DNA from: Malus domestica
Lineage: Eukaryota; Streptophyta; Magnoliopsida; Rosales; Rosaceae
Direction: 5' to 3'
Length of the DNA: 64,000 nucleotides
Assembly (NCBI RefSeq): GCF_042453785.1
Contig: NC_091673.1
Location: 13,921,501 to 13,985,500, forward strand
In this document: positions 25,169-35,500 of the stretch, piece by piece
Layout of the letters: every line of letters begins with the position of its first letter
Numbering within the stretch: the first letter of the stretch is position 1
Notes under the pieces: generated by a model
The model's input: the letters and a program-made list of their open reading frames with translations, nothing else
Databases searched by the model: none
What the model was told of the DNA's origin: nothing
Program-made: the position numbers and the translations under genes

Positions 25169-27582
25169 ATGGCTTCCCTCGCCCGAGCTTCTACTGCCCT
25201 TTCCACCTCCTTCAAGCCCGCTCTGGTAATTAGATAAAGTTTCCGTCTTTCTTCCCCCCTCCTCTTTATTTTTATTGTTTTGTGTTTCGGATTTGGGTTT
25301 GGGTTTGGGTTTGTGGGTGTAGATTTGGATCCTCAGATTGTGGAATTTGTGAATCTGGGTGTTGGTTGTTTTTGGTCAACTGTAAATCTAGAAGCTTTTG
25401 CTTTCATTTCTGATTGACTGAAATTGATTTGATTTGAAATTTTACTTTTTCTGATCACAAAGTTTGAGCTTTGAATGATCTGAGAGTAGCTTGAGTATAA
25501 CGTTTATGACTGAATTGATTTTTTAGAATAATTTGATCTGCTAATTTGAAGTTTGGAAATGGAAAATGTTTGCATGCTCCTAGTTGGGTTAGACATTTGA
25601 TGGGTCCCGTTGGTGATTTGAAGCTATTTATCAGTCTTTGATATGATGGTGCAGCTTTTGAACTTCATGATTTTGTTTTAGTTCTAGCTCGGGCACAACA
25701 GTAAATAACTTTGTTTCGAAAATCGTTTATTGGATTGTGCTGGTTACTGTATGCATTGAGTTAGATTAACCAAAACATCATATTTGGTTTACACAATTCG
25801 CTCAGTTGGTTTACACAATTAGTTCAGATTAACCAATGCCAGTGATTGATTTATCGAAGCTAATGATATCGAAAGACAGTTGCATGCGTTTTACTTGGAG
25901 AAACTCATGGTACAAGTACTGCTGAACGGATATGTTGTGTTTCTCGTGTTTTTTTACTTTAATTAGTTCTAAAAGGACACTTGCGTGTATTGAACTTGGA
26001 GAATCTTATGGTACAATTACTACCGAAGGGATACATTGTGTTTCTCATGGTTTTATTACTTTAAAGAGTTCGAAGAGACAGGGAAGATGGTATTGAGTTG
26101 GTTTTCTTCCACTCCATGAGTTCTCTCCCTCTAGAACTTTGTTTGTAGTTAGTTTGCTGTTTTGTTTAATTCAGATTTGCAACATTTCTTAGATGCTGCT
26201 CTTTTTTCAAGTTCATACGTTACATTTCATTCGTGACATTTTGTTTTTATGGTTGAATGTTGAATCAGGCACCCAGCAGCAGGAGCTCTGGTTTGAAATC
26301 AGTTTCCTTTTCCATTACTGGAAAGCGCTTTCCATCCATCAGTTCTCGACCTGGGCGCTTCCAAGTTTCTTGTGCGGTAAGCTTAATTGATCATAAAGCT
26401 ACTGTAACTTTTACTTTTGTTGTCATCTGTCTCGTGCATAAATTTCTGCATTCTAGATGTATCTTCATTTCCTGTGATGTGGCACTAGATTATAATTTAT
26501 AAATGTACATTTTCTTTTGAATTGGTAAAATACAGTGCTGGTTCTACATGTTGGAAAATCCATTTTTTGCCATAACATTTCCGCTCCACATTTTAGAAGA
26601 TTTCTGTAATTAAAGAAATTATCCATTGAGGTCCTCTTAAGACACAGAGTGCTGTTTCTTCTAACACAGACCTCAGATTGTCTTCTTTATTTTGCTAAAG
26701 GAGGGCCTGATAACAAATATTGGCATAGCCAGTGCTTTGTATCTATCTGCTCTTGGCTTGCTATGATTCCTACACTCTTCCATAGTTGTCTTTAACCTAC
26801 GAAACAAATTATTGTTTGAATATCATAACCACGTGATATGATGCTTAGCCTTGTGTTGTCTAAGAAAGCTTCTGTGTTCTTTAGAGGTACTAACTCTGTC
26901 GAGTATAAGTTAGGTAACAATGATTAGCGGTCTATGATAATGAAATATCTCAGATGCCTATTGTGTAATAATTGTAATAATATGGTATAAAAACTTTTTG
27001 CAGGCCAAACCGGAGACTATCACCAAGGTGTGTGGCATAGTGAAGAAGCAGCTGGCCTTAGCTGAAGACATCGATGTGTCTGCTGGCTCAAAATTTACAG
27101 AACTTGGCGCCGATTCTCTTGACACAGTAATTACCAATTATCTTTTGTTGCTCTCATTTTCTACGATGTTAATTAATCCTTAGCTTTCTGTTCTTTTTCC
27201 TTTTCTAGAATGCAATTAGAATTATAGAATGATAGGGGTGTTATAGCGTGGATGGATACATCAGGCTATGGCATCCGATTTGCTCTAAACCCTCTCTAAT
27301 TAGTTTTAGAGAGTAAATTTCCTTGCAACTTTCAGATTACAACGTCCTTTGACGTGTTTCTTTGTGCAAAACTGGTTGCAACTTGCTACAGATGTTTGTT
27401 TTTCTGTGTTTACTTGGTTATCCTGATTGAGATATTCCCACCCATTGATACAGGTTGAGATTGTGATGGGACTTGAGGAGGCGTTTGGCATCACCGTGGA
27501 GGAAGAAAACGCCCAGACCATCGCCACTGTTCAAGATGCAGCTGACCTGATCGAGGATCTCGTTGCGAAGAAGAGTGCTTAA
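25169..27582 (+). CDS. ACP: Plastid acyl carrier protein, 4 exons
   Basis: Exons: 25169-25225, 26269-26376, 27004-27126, 27454-27582, giving 138 residues, the normal length for a plant plastid ACP precursor. Residues 1 to about 54 are Ser/Arg-rich and poor in acidic residues ([19 protein letters not shown] and onward), as expected of a chloroplast transit peptide. The mature part starts near [17 protein letters not shown] and contains [20 protein letters not shown]. Ser93 in the DSL motif is the 4'-phosphopantetheine attachment site. ACP carries the growing acyl chain in type II fatty-acid synthesis in the plastid stroma. The gene starts with a large first intron (1043 bp), common in housekeeping plant genes. 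No damage is seen. Confidence 0.96.
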
Positions 27583-28803
27583 TGAATTTTAGAGAGAACC
27601 AACACAAACCTGTGGACCCTTTTTTAGTTTCTTTGTTTGAGTTTTATACTATGATTTTGGTACTTTTATTAATCTTTTGTTATGGATGTTTTAGTGCTCA
27701 TAATTTGAAGGTTGATCGTTAGTGGCGTTTCTAATGTTCTGTATTTGTTTACTTTTATCTCGATAAAAACAATGAAAAATTGTTTGAGTTCAAATCTCAT
27801 GGACGAGACAATTCTCAATGCGATAAGCACCAGCTTGTACGATTTAATAACAAACACTAATTTGTGCAAATTCAGAGTCCCTTCAACAAATCAAATTCTT
27901 ATTTTAATTAATTACGGGGAAGGGGATCTGAGATTCAGACTTGGGTGCAGAATGACGAACAAATTACCATGTTGACTAATTGACCATGTTAATAGGAAAG
28001 GAGTTTGCGGAGTTCAGATTCGGGTGCATAATGACAAACACTCACCTTGTAAGTAACATGATTTTGAAAATTCAGACTTGGATGCAAAATCGTTGACTAA
28101 CTAGCCTAACTCATATATGCACTTCAAATTTTACGCAAGAAAACTTTCTTAATCATTGGATGAATCAAGCCCCATGACCCACCAAGTTGGACATTTTCTT
28201 TGCTCAAATTTGTGCCCCCACCCACCCACTTTGATTGGCGTCTGACAATTCACTAGACATGCATTCATATTAAAATTCAGCCGTTACTTTTTGGATCAAC
28301 AAATCTTATTGGTATTTAAGGATCAAGACAGCAAAAACAGACAGATTAGATTACCTAAAACACCAATATTATTTTTTCTTTTGATTAGGACAACATATGA
28401 CTCGTTAGCTGTTGTACATCTTAAGATGTCACATGCACTTTCAAATAGATTTATTTTCAATTATCCGATTTCGATCTAGTTAAAATTATGTGTCACTTTA
28501 CTTTTTGGTGTTGTAATTTTCTCACGTGTGAAAATATTTAAAATATTTTTGGCTATCACTTACGAGTGTTGTTGACTCATAGTCTTTGGGGAGTGGTGAG
28601 AGTACACCAGGACACAAAACATTTCTGTTTTATAGAATCGATGTCGAAGAATTGGATAATTGAATGCAACATCTCAAACACAAAAATAAATTCTCTTAAT
28701 TATTCGAGCTACAAACTCTAAATATTACTCAACATCAATTAAAAATTCTTAACCTATACATGTATATATTGGATAATTTTTACTACAACCAATGACAATT
28801 GAA
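27583..28803. other. Intergenic region between ACP and the AGP gene
   Basis: The first part is the ACP 3' UTR. A degenerate repeat of the phrase TTCAGATTCGGGTGCATAATGACAAA-like sequence occurs about three times in 27925-28105. I see no other gene or element. Confidence 0.45.
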
Positions 28804-29232
28804 TCATGTATCCCACAACAAATACTTACACCCTAAGAAACTAACTGCATGAACCAATACACATGCAGCTGAAAATGCAAAAGTAGCAACCTTTAGAGTC
28901 CAAACTAAATCTGCAGATGCTCCTGAAGAAGCTGGCAATGACCCAAATGGTGAAAGTGCAGGGTAAGGCGGGTCGTCGAGATTCAGAGGGCTCGGGTTGG
29001 AGGGAATGGTGGGTATGGAGGAATCAGTTGGAGTGGTAGGCACCTCAGGACCTGGAGATGGCAAAAGTGGAGCTATTTCTGGAGGTACGAGTCCTTGCAG
29101 ATTAGAAGATGGAGGGGAATTGGTGAAGAATGCTGGGGAAGCTGAGATGCTTGACGCTTTTGAATTGAAGGAAAGAAGAGGTGAGGCCATGAGAGCCATC
29201 ATGAGGGCTACATTTAACCAAAAAGAGGCCAT
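28804..29232 (-). CDS. Classical arabinogalactan protein, AGP25/26/27 type, single exon
   Basis: The frame encodes 142 residues from MASFWLNVALMM. The in-frame ATG upstream at 29253 is less likely, because the hydrophobic signal peptide begins directly at MASFW. After the signal (about residues 1-27) the chain is rich in Pro, Ser and Ala, with blocks such as GLVPPEIAPLLPSPGPE, SSIPTIPSNPSPLN and PFGSLPASS, which match the pattern of Arabidopsis AGP25-27. Pro residues in such contexts are hydroxylated and carry arabinogalactan. The C-terminus has small residues (SSGASA) followed by a hydrophobic stretch, as in a GPI-anchor signal, but ends in a few polar residues (KYLLWDT), which is slightly unusual. 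Location is expected at the cell surface. A TATATAA on the minus strand (about 29281-29287) lies about 50 bp upstream. Confidence 0.85.
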   Translation of the reverse strand: MASFWLNVALMMALMASPLLSFNSKASSISASPAFFTNSPPSSNLQGLVPPEIAPLLPSPGPEVPTTPTDSSIPTIPSNPSPLNLDDPPYPALSPFGSLPASSGASADLVWTLKVATFAFSAACVLVHAVSFLGCKYLLWDT

Positions 29233-29374
29233 TTCTAATGATGAAGATATCAATTCTCACAAAATTTAGTGGAGTGTGGTTTATATATTTGTGTAGTGAA
29301 AGTGCTTTTGGAGTTTAACCAAAGAAAAAAGTACTTTGGGTGGAAGTTATGATTGGATTTTTTAAAGGATGACT

Positions 29375-29527
29375 ACAAGTTGTCTTAGTGGTTAGTACTA
29401 GCCATTTATTTATTTTCAATTATAAGTAAAAAGTCTTACGTTCGAATTTAATGCTTGACAAATTCTAACTAATTTATTCTTTCACCCCTTAGGTAAATAT
29501 ATCATTTGTATACAGAGAAAAAAAAAG
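29375..29527 (+). mobile_element. SINE-like element, tRNA-derived (tentative)
   Basis: GTCTTAGTGGTTAGTACTAG resembles a polymerase III A box, and CTTACGTTCGAATTT about 50 bp on resembles a B box. The 3' part (CCCCTTAGGTAAATATATCATTTGTA) resembles the 3' part of the SINE at 43510-43674, and an A-rich tail follows at about 29516-29526. I did not find target duplications. Confidence 0.4.
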
Positions 29528-29529
29528 AT

Positions 29530-29898
29530 AATTCTCACTTTACTCTCTCAAGTATTGTGAAAATTCGCACTTTGCAATCCTTAGTTTTTTTCTTCTCAGT
29601 TTCATACCTAAACTTTTATTTTTCTGACACTTTAATATTTCTGTTAGGTTTTTTGTTAGTTTTCCATTAAATAATGACGTGACATAATTTTGGCCCACCA
29701 TATTTGCCAAGAAGTGGTAGCCCAAAATTATACACATTATCACTTAATGGAAAACTTAATGAAAAGAAGATTAACTGAAGTATTAAAGTATCATAAAAAT
29801 CAAAGTTTAGGTAAGAAACTAGGACAAAAAAAACTAAGAGTAGTAAATACGAATTTCACGACACTTAAGTATAGTAAAGTTAGGATTACCCTAGAGAA
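29530..29898. mobile_element. Long fold-back element
   Basis: The left half (ending near 29705) and right half are inverted copies along almost their whole length. TACCTAAACTTTTATTTTT near 29610 pairs with AAAATCAAAGTTTAGGTA near 29800. TTAGTTTTTTT near 29582 pairs with AAAAAAACTAAGAG near 29829. GAAAATTCGCAC near 29560 pairs with TACGAATTTC near 29850. No protein is encoded. Confidence 0.6.
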
Positions 29899-30885
29899 AA
29901 TAATGATTATAAATATTACTTTTTATATTTATATACAAAACTATTTGTGAAAAAAAAAATAATTGAACTTAAGAACCCTGGTGCGGGTAAATGCACTTAA
30001 CAATCGAGTAGCAAGTACCTTGTAGATGATTAGAAGTTTTAGGTGGGACCAATGTGCCACATGGGTAGAGTGGAGTTTCGATGGATTTGAGCAAAACAGG
30101 TTGGCATTTGTAGGGAAGAGACAAAGATCAAAGATCGGAGATCACTTGACCAGATTTTTTAATTGGAATTAGATGATTTTTTTTCTTTTTTCCCTTTTGG
30201 TCTGTGACCTTGCTGTCCCCTTGCTTTTCTGATAATCCGAAACCCTAAGTCCTAATCTACTTGATTACTTCAATGTTACAAAACAATCACTCACCCCATA
30301 TTGCACGATCATCAAGTTGATTAACCTCTTGTTTGGAACTTTTAGATATGAGTAAATTGTTGATTGTTGTGCATCTCATAGATCAGAAAGATTTTGTTAT
30401 GGTACAACCGATATAATGCGTATTATAAGCACAAATGTTATACAATCGTTATTAGGTGAGTTAATTTTACTCCATCTAATCATATTATAATTTACTCCAC
30501 CAATCATATTATCATTTACTTGACGATTATAAGGCATGAGCATCGTAGGAAAGTACTAGGGAACGTTTGAAGGTAACACTTCATGGAAAAGTTGATTGAT
30601 GTCATAATTTGTTAATCCATATAATCCATCTTAAAACAAGAATTGCAAAAGCGAAACAATTACCACACTTGTATTTTATTCATTTGCGCTTTTTCACTTG
30701 TTTCAAGCTACAAAATTAAATAAATTAACGATAAATAGGAGACAAAGACAAGCATTGGGAAAAGTGCAAGAGAATAAAAGGCGAGTGAGAAAATTATTTC
30801 CCTTATAAATTCAGATACAACAAAGAGCTAAACAATCACTAGATTTCCTTGAGACAGTTTATATTTTTTTAAACATAAGAAATTT
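29899..30885. other. Intergenic sequence
   Basis: AT-rich sequence between two small mobile elements. I see no gene or further repeat. Confidence 0.45.
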
Positions 30886-31350
30886 GAGTAAATTGTAGTA
30901 ATAATCCTTTGACTTTAATTCAATTGGAGCAATGATCCCTTAACTAAAGATTTATTACCATTGATCCCTTAACTCATCAAAATGTGCAGCTATGGTCTCT
31001 TAACTAAAAATTCATTACCATTGGTCCCTCAACTTTAATCAAACTGGAGAAATAATCCCTCAACTTTATCCTAATTGGAGCAATGGTCCTTCAACATTAA
31101 ACCAATTGTAGAAATGATCATTCCAACATAACTCATTTTGACATAATTATTACGAAGTTGACAAATAGAGCCATAGCTACATGTTTTAACGATTGAGGGA
31201 CCCCAATTGTAACAATGGTCATTCCAACATAACTTATTTTGACAAAATTCTAACAAAGTTGACAAAAAGGACCATAGCTACACATTTTGATGAGTTAAGA
31301 GACTAATGGTAATGGATTTTTAGTTGAGAGATCATTGCTACAATTTACTC
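30886..31350. mobile_element. Mutator-like MITE, copy 2, with perfect 10 bp target duplication
   Basis: The termini GAGTAAATTGTAG and CTACAATTTACTC are perfect 13 bp inverted repeats. TAAGAAATTT is present at both 30876-30885 and 31351-31360. Internal blocks of the TCCCTCAACTTTA type match copy 1 at 23029-23463. Confidence 0.88.
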
Positions 31351-31443
31351 TAAGAAATTTTAATGTATAAAATGAACATAAATCATGCCAATCACCCCAA
31401 ACCCCCCCCCCCCAACAAAACCCCAACCCCAAAAAAAAGGAAT

Positions 31444-31647
31444 AGGATCCTCTCCATATTCTTTTTGTGTGAATTCGGAAGATCAATTAATCGTGTTTAT
31501 TTATTGTACATCGTGAGGTTAGAAATTATTTTAAATTTTAAATTGAATATAAATAATACTTAAAGAAAACTGACCACATGATATACGATGAACAGATACG
31601 ATTAATTGATCCCCGGATCCCCACAAAGAGGATCCGGAGAGGATCCT
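31444..31647. mobile_element. Fold-back MITE, copy 2 of 3
   Basis: The ends are the perfect inverted 12-mers AGGATCCTCTCC and GGAGAGGATCCT. Inside, TTATTGTACATCGTGAGG pairs with the block CACATGATATACGATGAACA, around an AT-rich centre (TTTAAATTTTAAATTGAATA). Confidence 0.75.
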
Positions 31648-31659
31648 TGTCCAAAAAAG

Positions 31660-32340
31660 ATAAGATCAAAGGAACCATTTACTGACAACGGACGTTCCAA
31701 TCAAAGGAATTTTCCCGGATGAAATCGAAACGTTGCATGAGCAGTGGATCTAAATTTTGTAGGTTGTCGATATCTAATTTGATTTGTATTGTTACAAGGG
31801 TAATGCTAAGGAAACTAAATTTGCAAACTAAATGATGTATCACCAATAAAAAAAAAGCACGTTAATCACCAATAAGTAATGATACGACTACGCAGTACAG
31901 GCACATTTGTGAGCAATTGCTAACCGTTGGTGCATTTGGGCCCAATATACGCGCAACAAAATCTTTGCGTGAAATACAATGAGCAGTGTATCAGTGGAAT
32001 CAAGAAGGATTTAGAACAAGCGTTGTCACAAAGGCAAGGAATGCACAACCTTCGTGTACATGATTTCACTGATCACATAAATTTGATGGATTCACACCCC
32101 CTAGGTAAATTTGAATGGATTAATCGAACAGCTAAACAATTTCGTACCACAACTAACCAGCATTTATCCGATTAGCATACGAGGTTTTGATCAAATTGCA
32201 GTGAAGTAAATTCCAGAAAGAAAGAAAAAAGAGATATTCAAAAGAAACAGTATTCCAATGGAGATACAAAGTTTACAAAGATTGTATAATGGCAAGCCAA
32301 CCAGAGCTGGATTGGCCTTAATATAATGCAGAACAAATAA
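31660..32340. other. Intergenic sequence and distal 3' region of RUNKEL
   Basis: No gene is recognised. The plus-strand open frame 31927-32175 has no recognisable domain. The right part probably contains the end of the RUNKEL transcript. Confidence 0.4.
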
Positions 32341-32490
32341 ACTCACCTTCATAAGTTGTCGATCCTTTATCAAGCGCTCAGGAGAAGCCGATTGATTTGC
32401 ATAGCACTGCATGCGAAAAGAAGAAATCATTAAACTCGAGAGATTATAATTAAGATGATACGAAATAGGGGAAAGAAACGAGCATGTTAC
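32341..32490 (-). other. Predicted introns in the 3' UTR of RUNKEL
   Basis: Ten bases after the stop codon there is a donor (GCG|GTAACATG, intron 32490-32407) with a good acceptor (TTTTCGCATGCAG). A 60-base exon (32406-32347) follows and then a canonical donor (AAG|GTGAGT). The second junction would lie about 70 nt after the stop. Confidence 0.45.
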
Positions 32491-32500
32491 CGCTAGTGCT

Positions 32501-35500
32501 TTACAGGCAGCGAGGCAGCCGTTGCAACTCCACAGCCACATGGAAAGCAGCAGTGGCTAAAACATGTACACCTGAACTTTTAATCTCAGAAACTATGCCT
32601 TCAATTCTTGAGATCTCGGGTATAGATATCGACAGTATCATTGCGTGTAACAAATATTGCCTACAGGAATAACCAAGGGCATGCAGCACGCGCAGCACCA
32701 ATAAGTGAGATGCGCCCCTACGCCAAGACTCGAGGACTGCAGTAACTTTTGGAAGATTAGTTAGCAGACCAGCAGTGGCTTCCCTTGGAGCTGCCTTGAG
32801 CAACAAGACAACGCATTCTGAGGCCAGATCTACCACATTTCCTCCATATGATCTACTCAACTCTAGTAAGACGCCAACATTGCTGCCGAAGTCCATGATA
32901 TCTCTAATGCCTTGTTGCTGATCAGCACCACTTGCCTCAGAAGACGCATCACCCAGAAGATCAGGTTCTTTTGAATAGATGAAGCCTTTTCTACCACTCA
33001 CTGACCGTACAAGGAAAGCCCTACATAGGCCAAGGGTTGGTTCCAGAAAATCTTCCATATCCTTTGCATATACAAACTCTAGAAGGTTTCCTATTTTCCT
33101 AACTACCTTCAGTTGAGAAAGTAACTTGGTTTCCATCTCAGGTGCCGATGTCAGAGCCAGACATAGCATGACATTGTTCACATTTGCACTTGAAAGATCG
33201 CCGAGCAAAAACTCAAAGCATTGTGAGACTATCTTAAGATTTAGAATGTCTGCAATTTTGATGTAATTAAATTCAATAAGCATCACAAGAAGCTTCTGTG
33301 CGTACAAGGGAATCGGATCTTCATCTTCAATCAAGGAAGGGTAGAGAGGAAGAAAATTCTTATTGGATATGGATTCCAGTTCTTTGGACCTTTGTTGATC
33401 TTCAGATTGTTCATTCAAAAAAATTACCATCACGTCAAACAAAATTTTCAAGCACAGAAACCTGGCATCACCATCCTTGTTACCCTTATAAAGAACAGCC
33501 AAACTGGGGAGAACCTCACGAATAAAAATGTCAGGGCTTTCAAGAATCACATGCGACTCCTCTGAGACAGACTCAAGAATTCGGAGAAGGGTAATCTGAA
33601 AGTCATCCCTGCCCTGTGAATCAATAACAAATTATTTATCAGTATCAATGTTACCGTATTACGTTCTCTTTTCATTAATCTGTTACTTTTTCTCGTCATA
33701 AGTTGGGACTAAACTACCTTTCACCCCACATAGTAGAAATTTAGCATAAGTCCAGACTCCACGCTAATGGACTTTTATGCTGTAGCCTTCCACATGCCAA
33801 CTTAAAAGCTAATGACATGGTTTTACTAGTGATTTATTAAGAAGAAAAAGGGGACTGTTAAATAGTGGAAATGATCAGGTTGTCACCTGCCCAGGCATTT
33901 ACCAACCTATAACAACCTCGGATCACTTGCCGAGACACTGTACCTAAGCACTGGGAAAGTTACATAACATCCCAAGTTCCAGTAACTAACAGTTAGTTGA
34001 TCTAATCAGCCAAAAGTATTTTAGTACTACTGTTTTTTACACCATAATTATAAGCATTGTGATAGCAACAACAAGATTAGCAATGACTTAAACACAGACT
34101 GGTTAGGCTGCTACCAACCTGAAATGGTGTCTCCACGAGTTTCATTAGATTTGCCAACTGCTGCAGGACCTGTTCATTAACCACTTTGCGCTTAAATGAC
34201 AAGCTTCGAAGAAGATGGAGAACTACGGGAAACGTATAAACATTGGTCTTTGGAGCAGCTCTACTGTTAAGGGGAGATTGATACCCATGGCGCCTACCTC
34301 CCATCATTTTCTGAATATCTCCAGTAATAGTATCCAGTAAACTGGGTATAGCAGACGCCACAACACACACAGATGCCTCTAAACACTGCTGCACATAACG
34401 GTCCTTCTCTTTCACCAACCTGTCCACTGCAGAAAGCAACTTGGCGTGGCAAAAAAAATGTGGCAGCCACCTCCTACTGCTCTTACAAAGAAGAGCAACA
34501 AAAACAAGTGCCTTTCCCTTCAAAACCTCACTTCCCTGATCAATAAGAGACACAAGACTTGGGACAAGATTCTTATCCTCCATCAATGGGAGGAGGTACC
34601 TGCCAACATTCGTGAACACATGACTTCCAAGCATGGCCATGTTTAAGAGGTTTAAGCTTATTTGCTGCTCACGCAGGCTGCCCTTCACAAGTGCCGATGC
34701 TATGTCCTTTAAGGAGAGCTTCTCTATTACTGGTTGAATGCTAGGTGGGTTAAAACGAACCAGACGGACCAAGCATGATCCTGCTGTGAGCCTCATGCTC
34801 TCCTGCTTTCCAGCAGCCCTATATAAATAACACAGGTTATTAATCATGTCCTGGCTAGTCAAACGAGCTGCCCACGGCCCTGCTTGACTGCAAATATTTT
34901 CTATTGTCCTCAATGCATATAACTGAGTTAAGTCATCCTCTCCTTTTCGTAAAATTGATGACACCAATGAAAGCAATGCATTTGAAACCTGCCCCAAGGA
35001 GGATAACTTATCAGTGACAAAATTGAGTAGAAGTGAAGGGAAAAAAAGGGAAAGTACTCAAGGACATCCAGTAATAACAGTTCTCTTGGTAGAACATACT
35101 CTTTAGCTCCAATTGATGAGGAAACAAAAAATGAGGGTTTACTAGAGCATATACAACTCCAGATTTCACTCGGTTAAGAATAAAAGTACAGGCTATTTAG
35201 AGTATAACAGTCAATCTTTATATGATCAGGAGCAATGGTACAAGTTGCAATAGTTACGACACTAACCTGCCACCCAGATGTGGACCGGCTTTCCTTTGAC
35301 GGAGACTCTGCTGGATTGCTGTCTGCCTGCTCACTTTGAGTGGATATATAGAATAGCAACTCACCCAAGGCAGCCATTGAAAACCTCCTCACCTTTTCCT
35401 GCTTGTCTCTGAGGCCATCAGCAAGTGAACCCAAAATTCCTGAATCTGCCAAATCATCTTGAATAAAAGTAGAATGTCTAATCAACAAACCAACCAGTGA

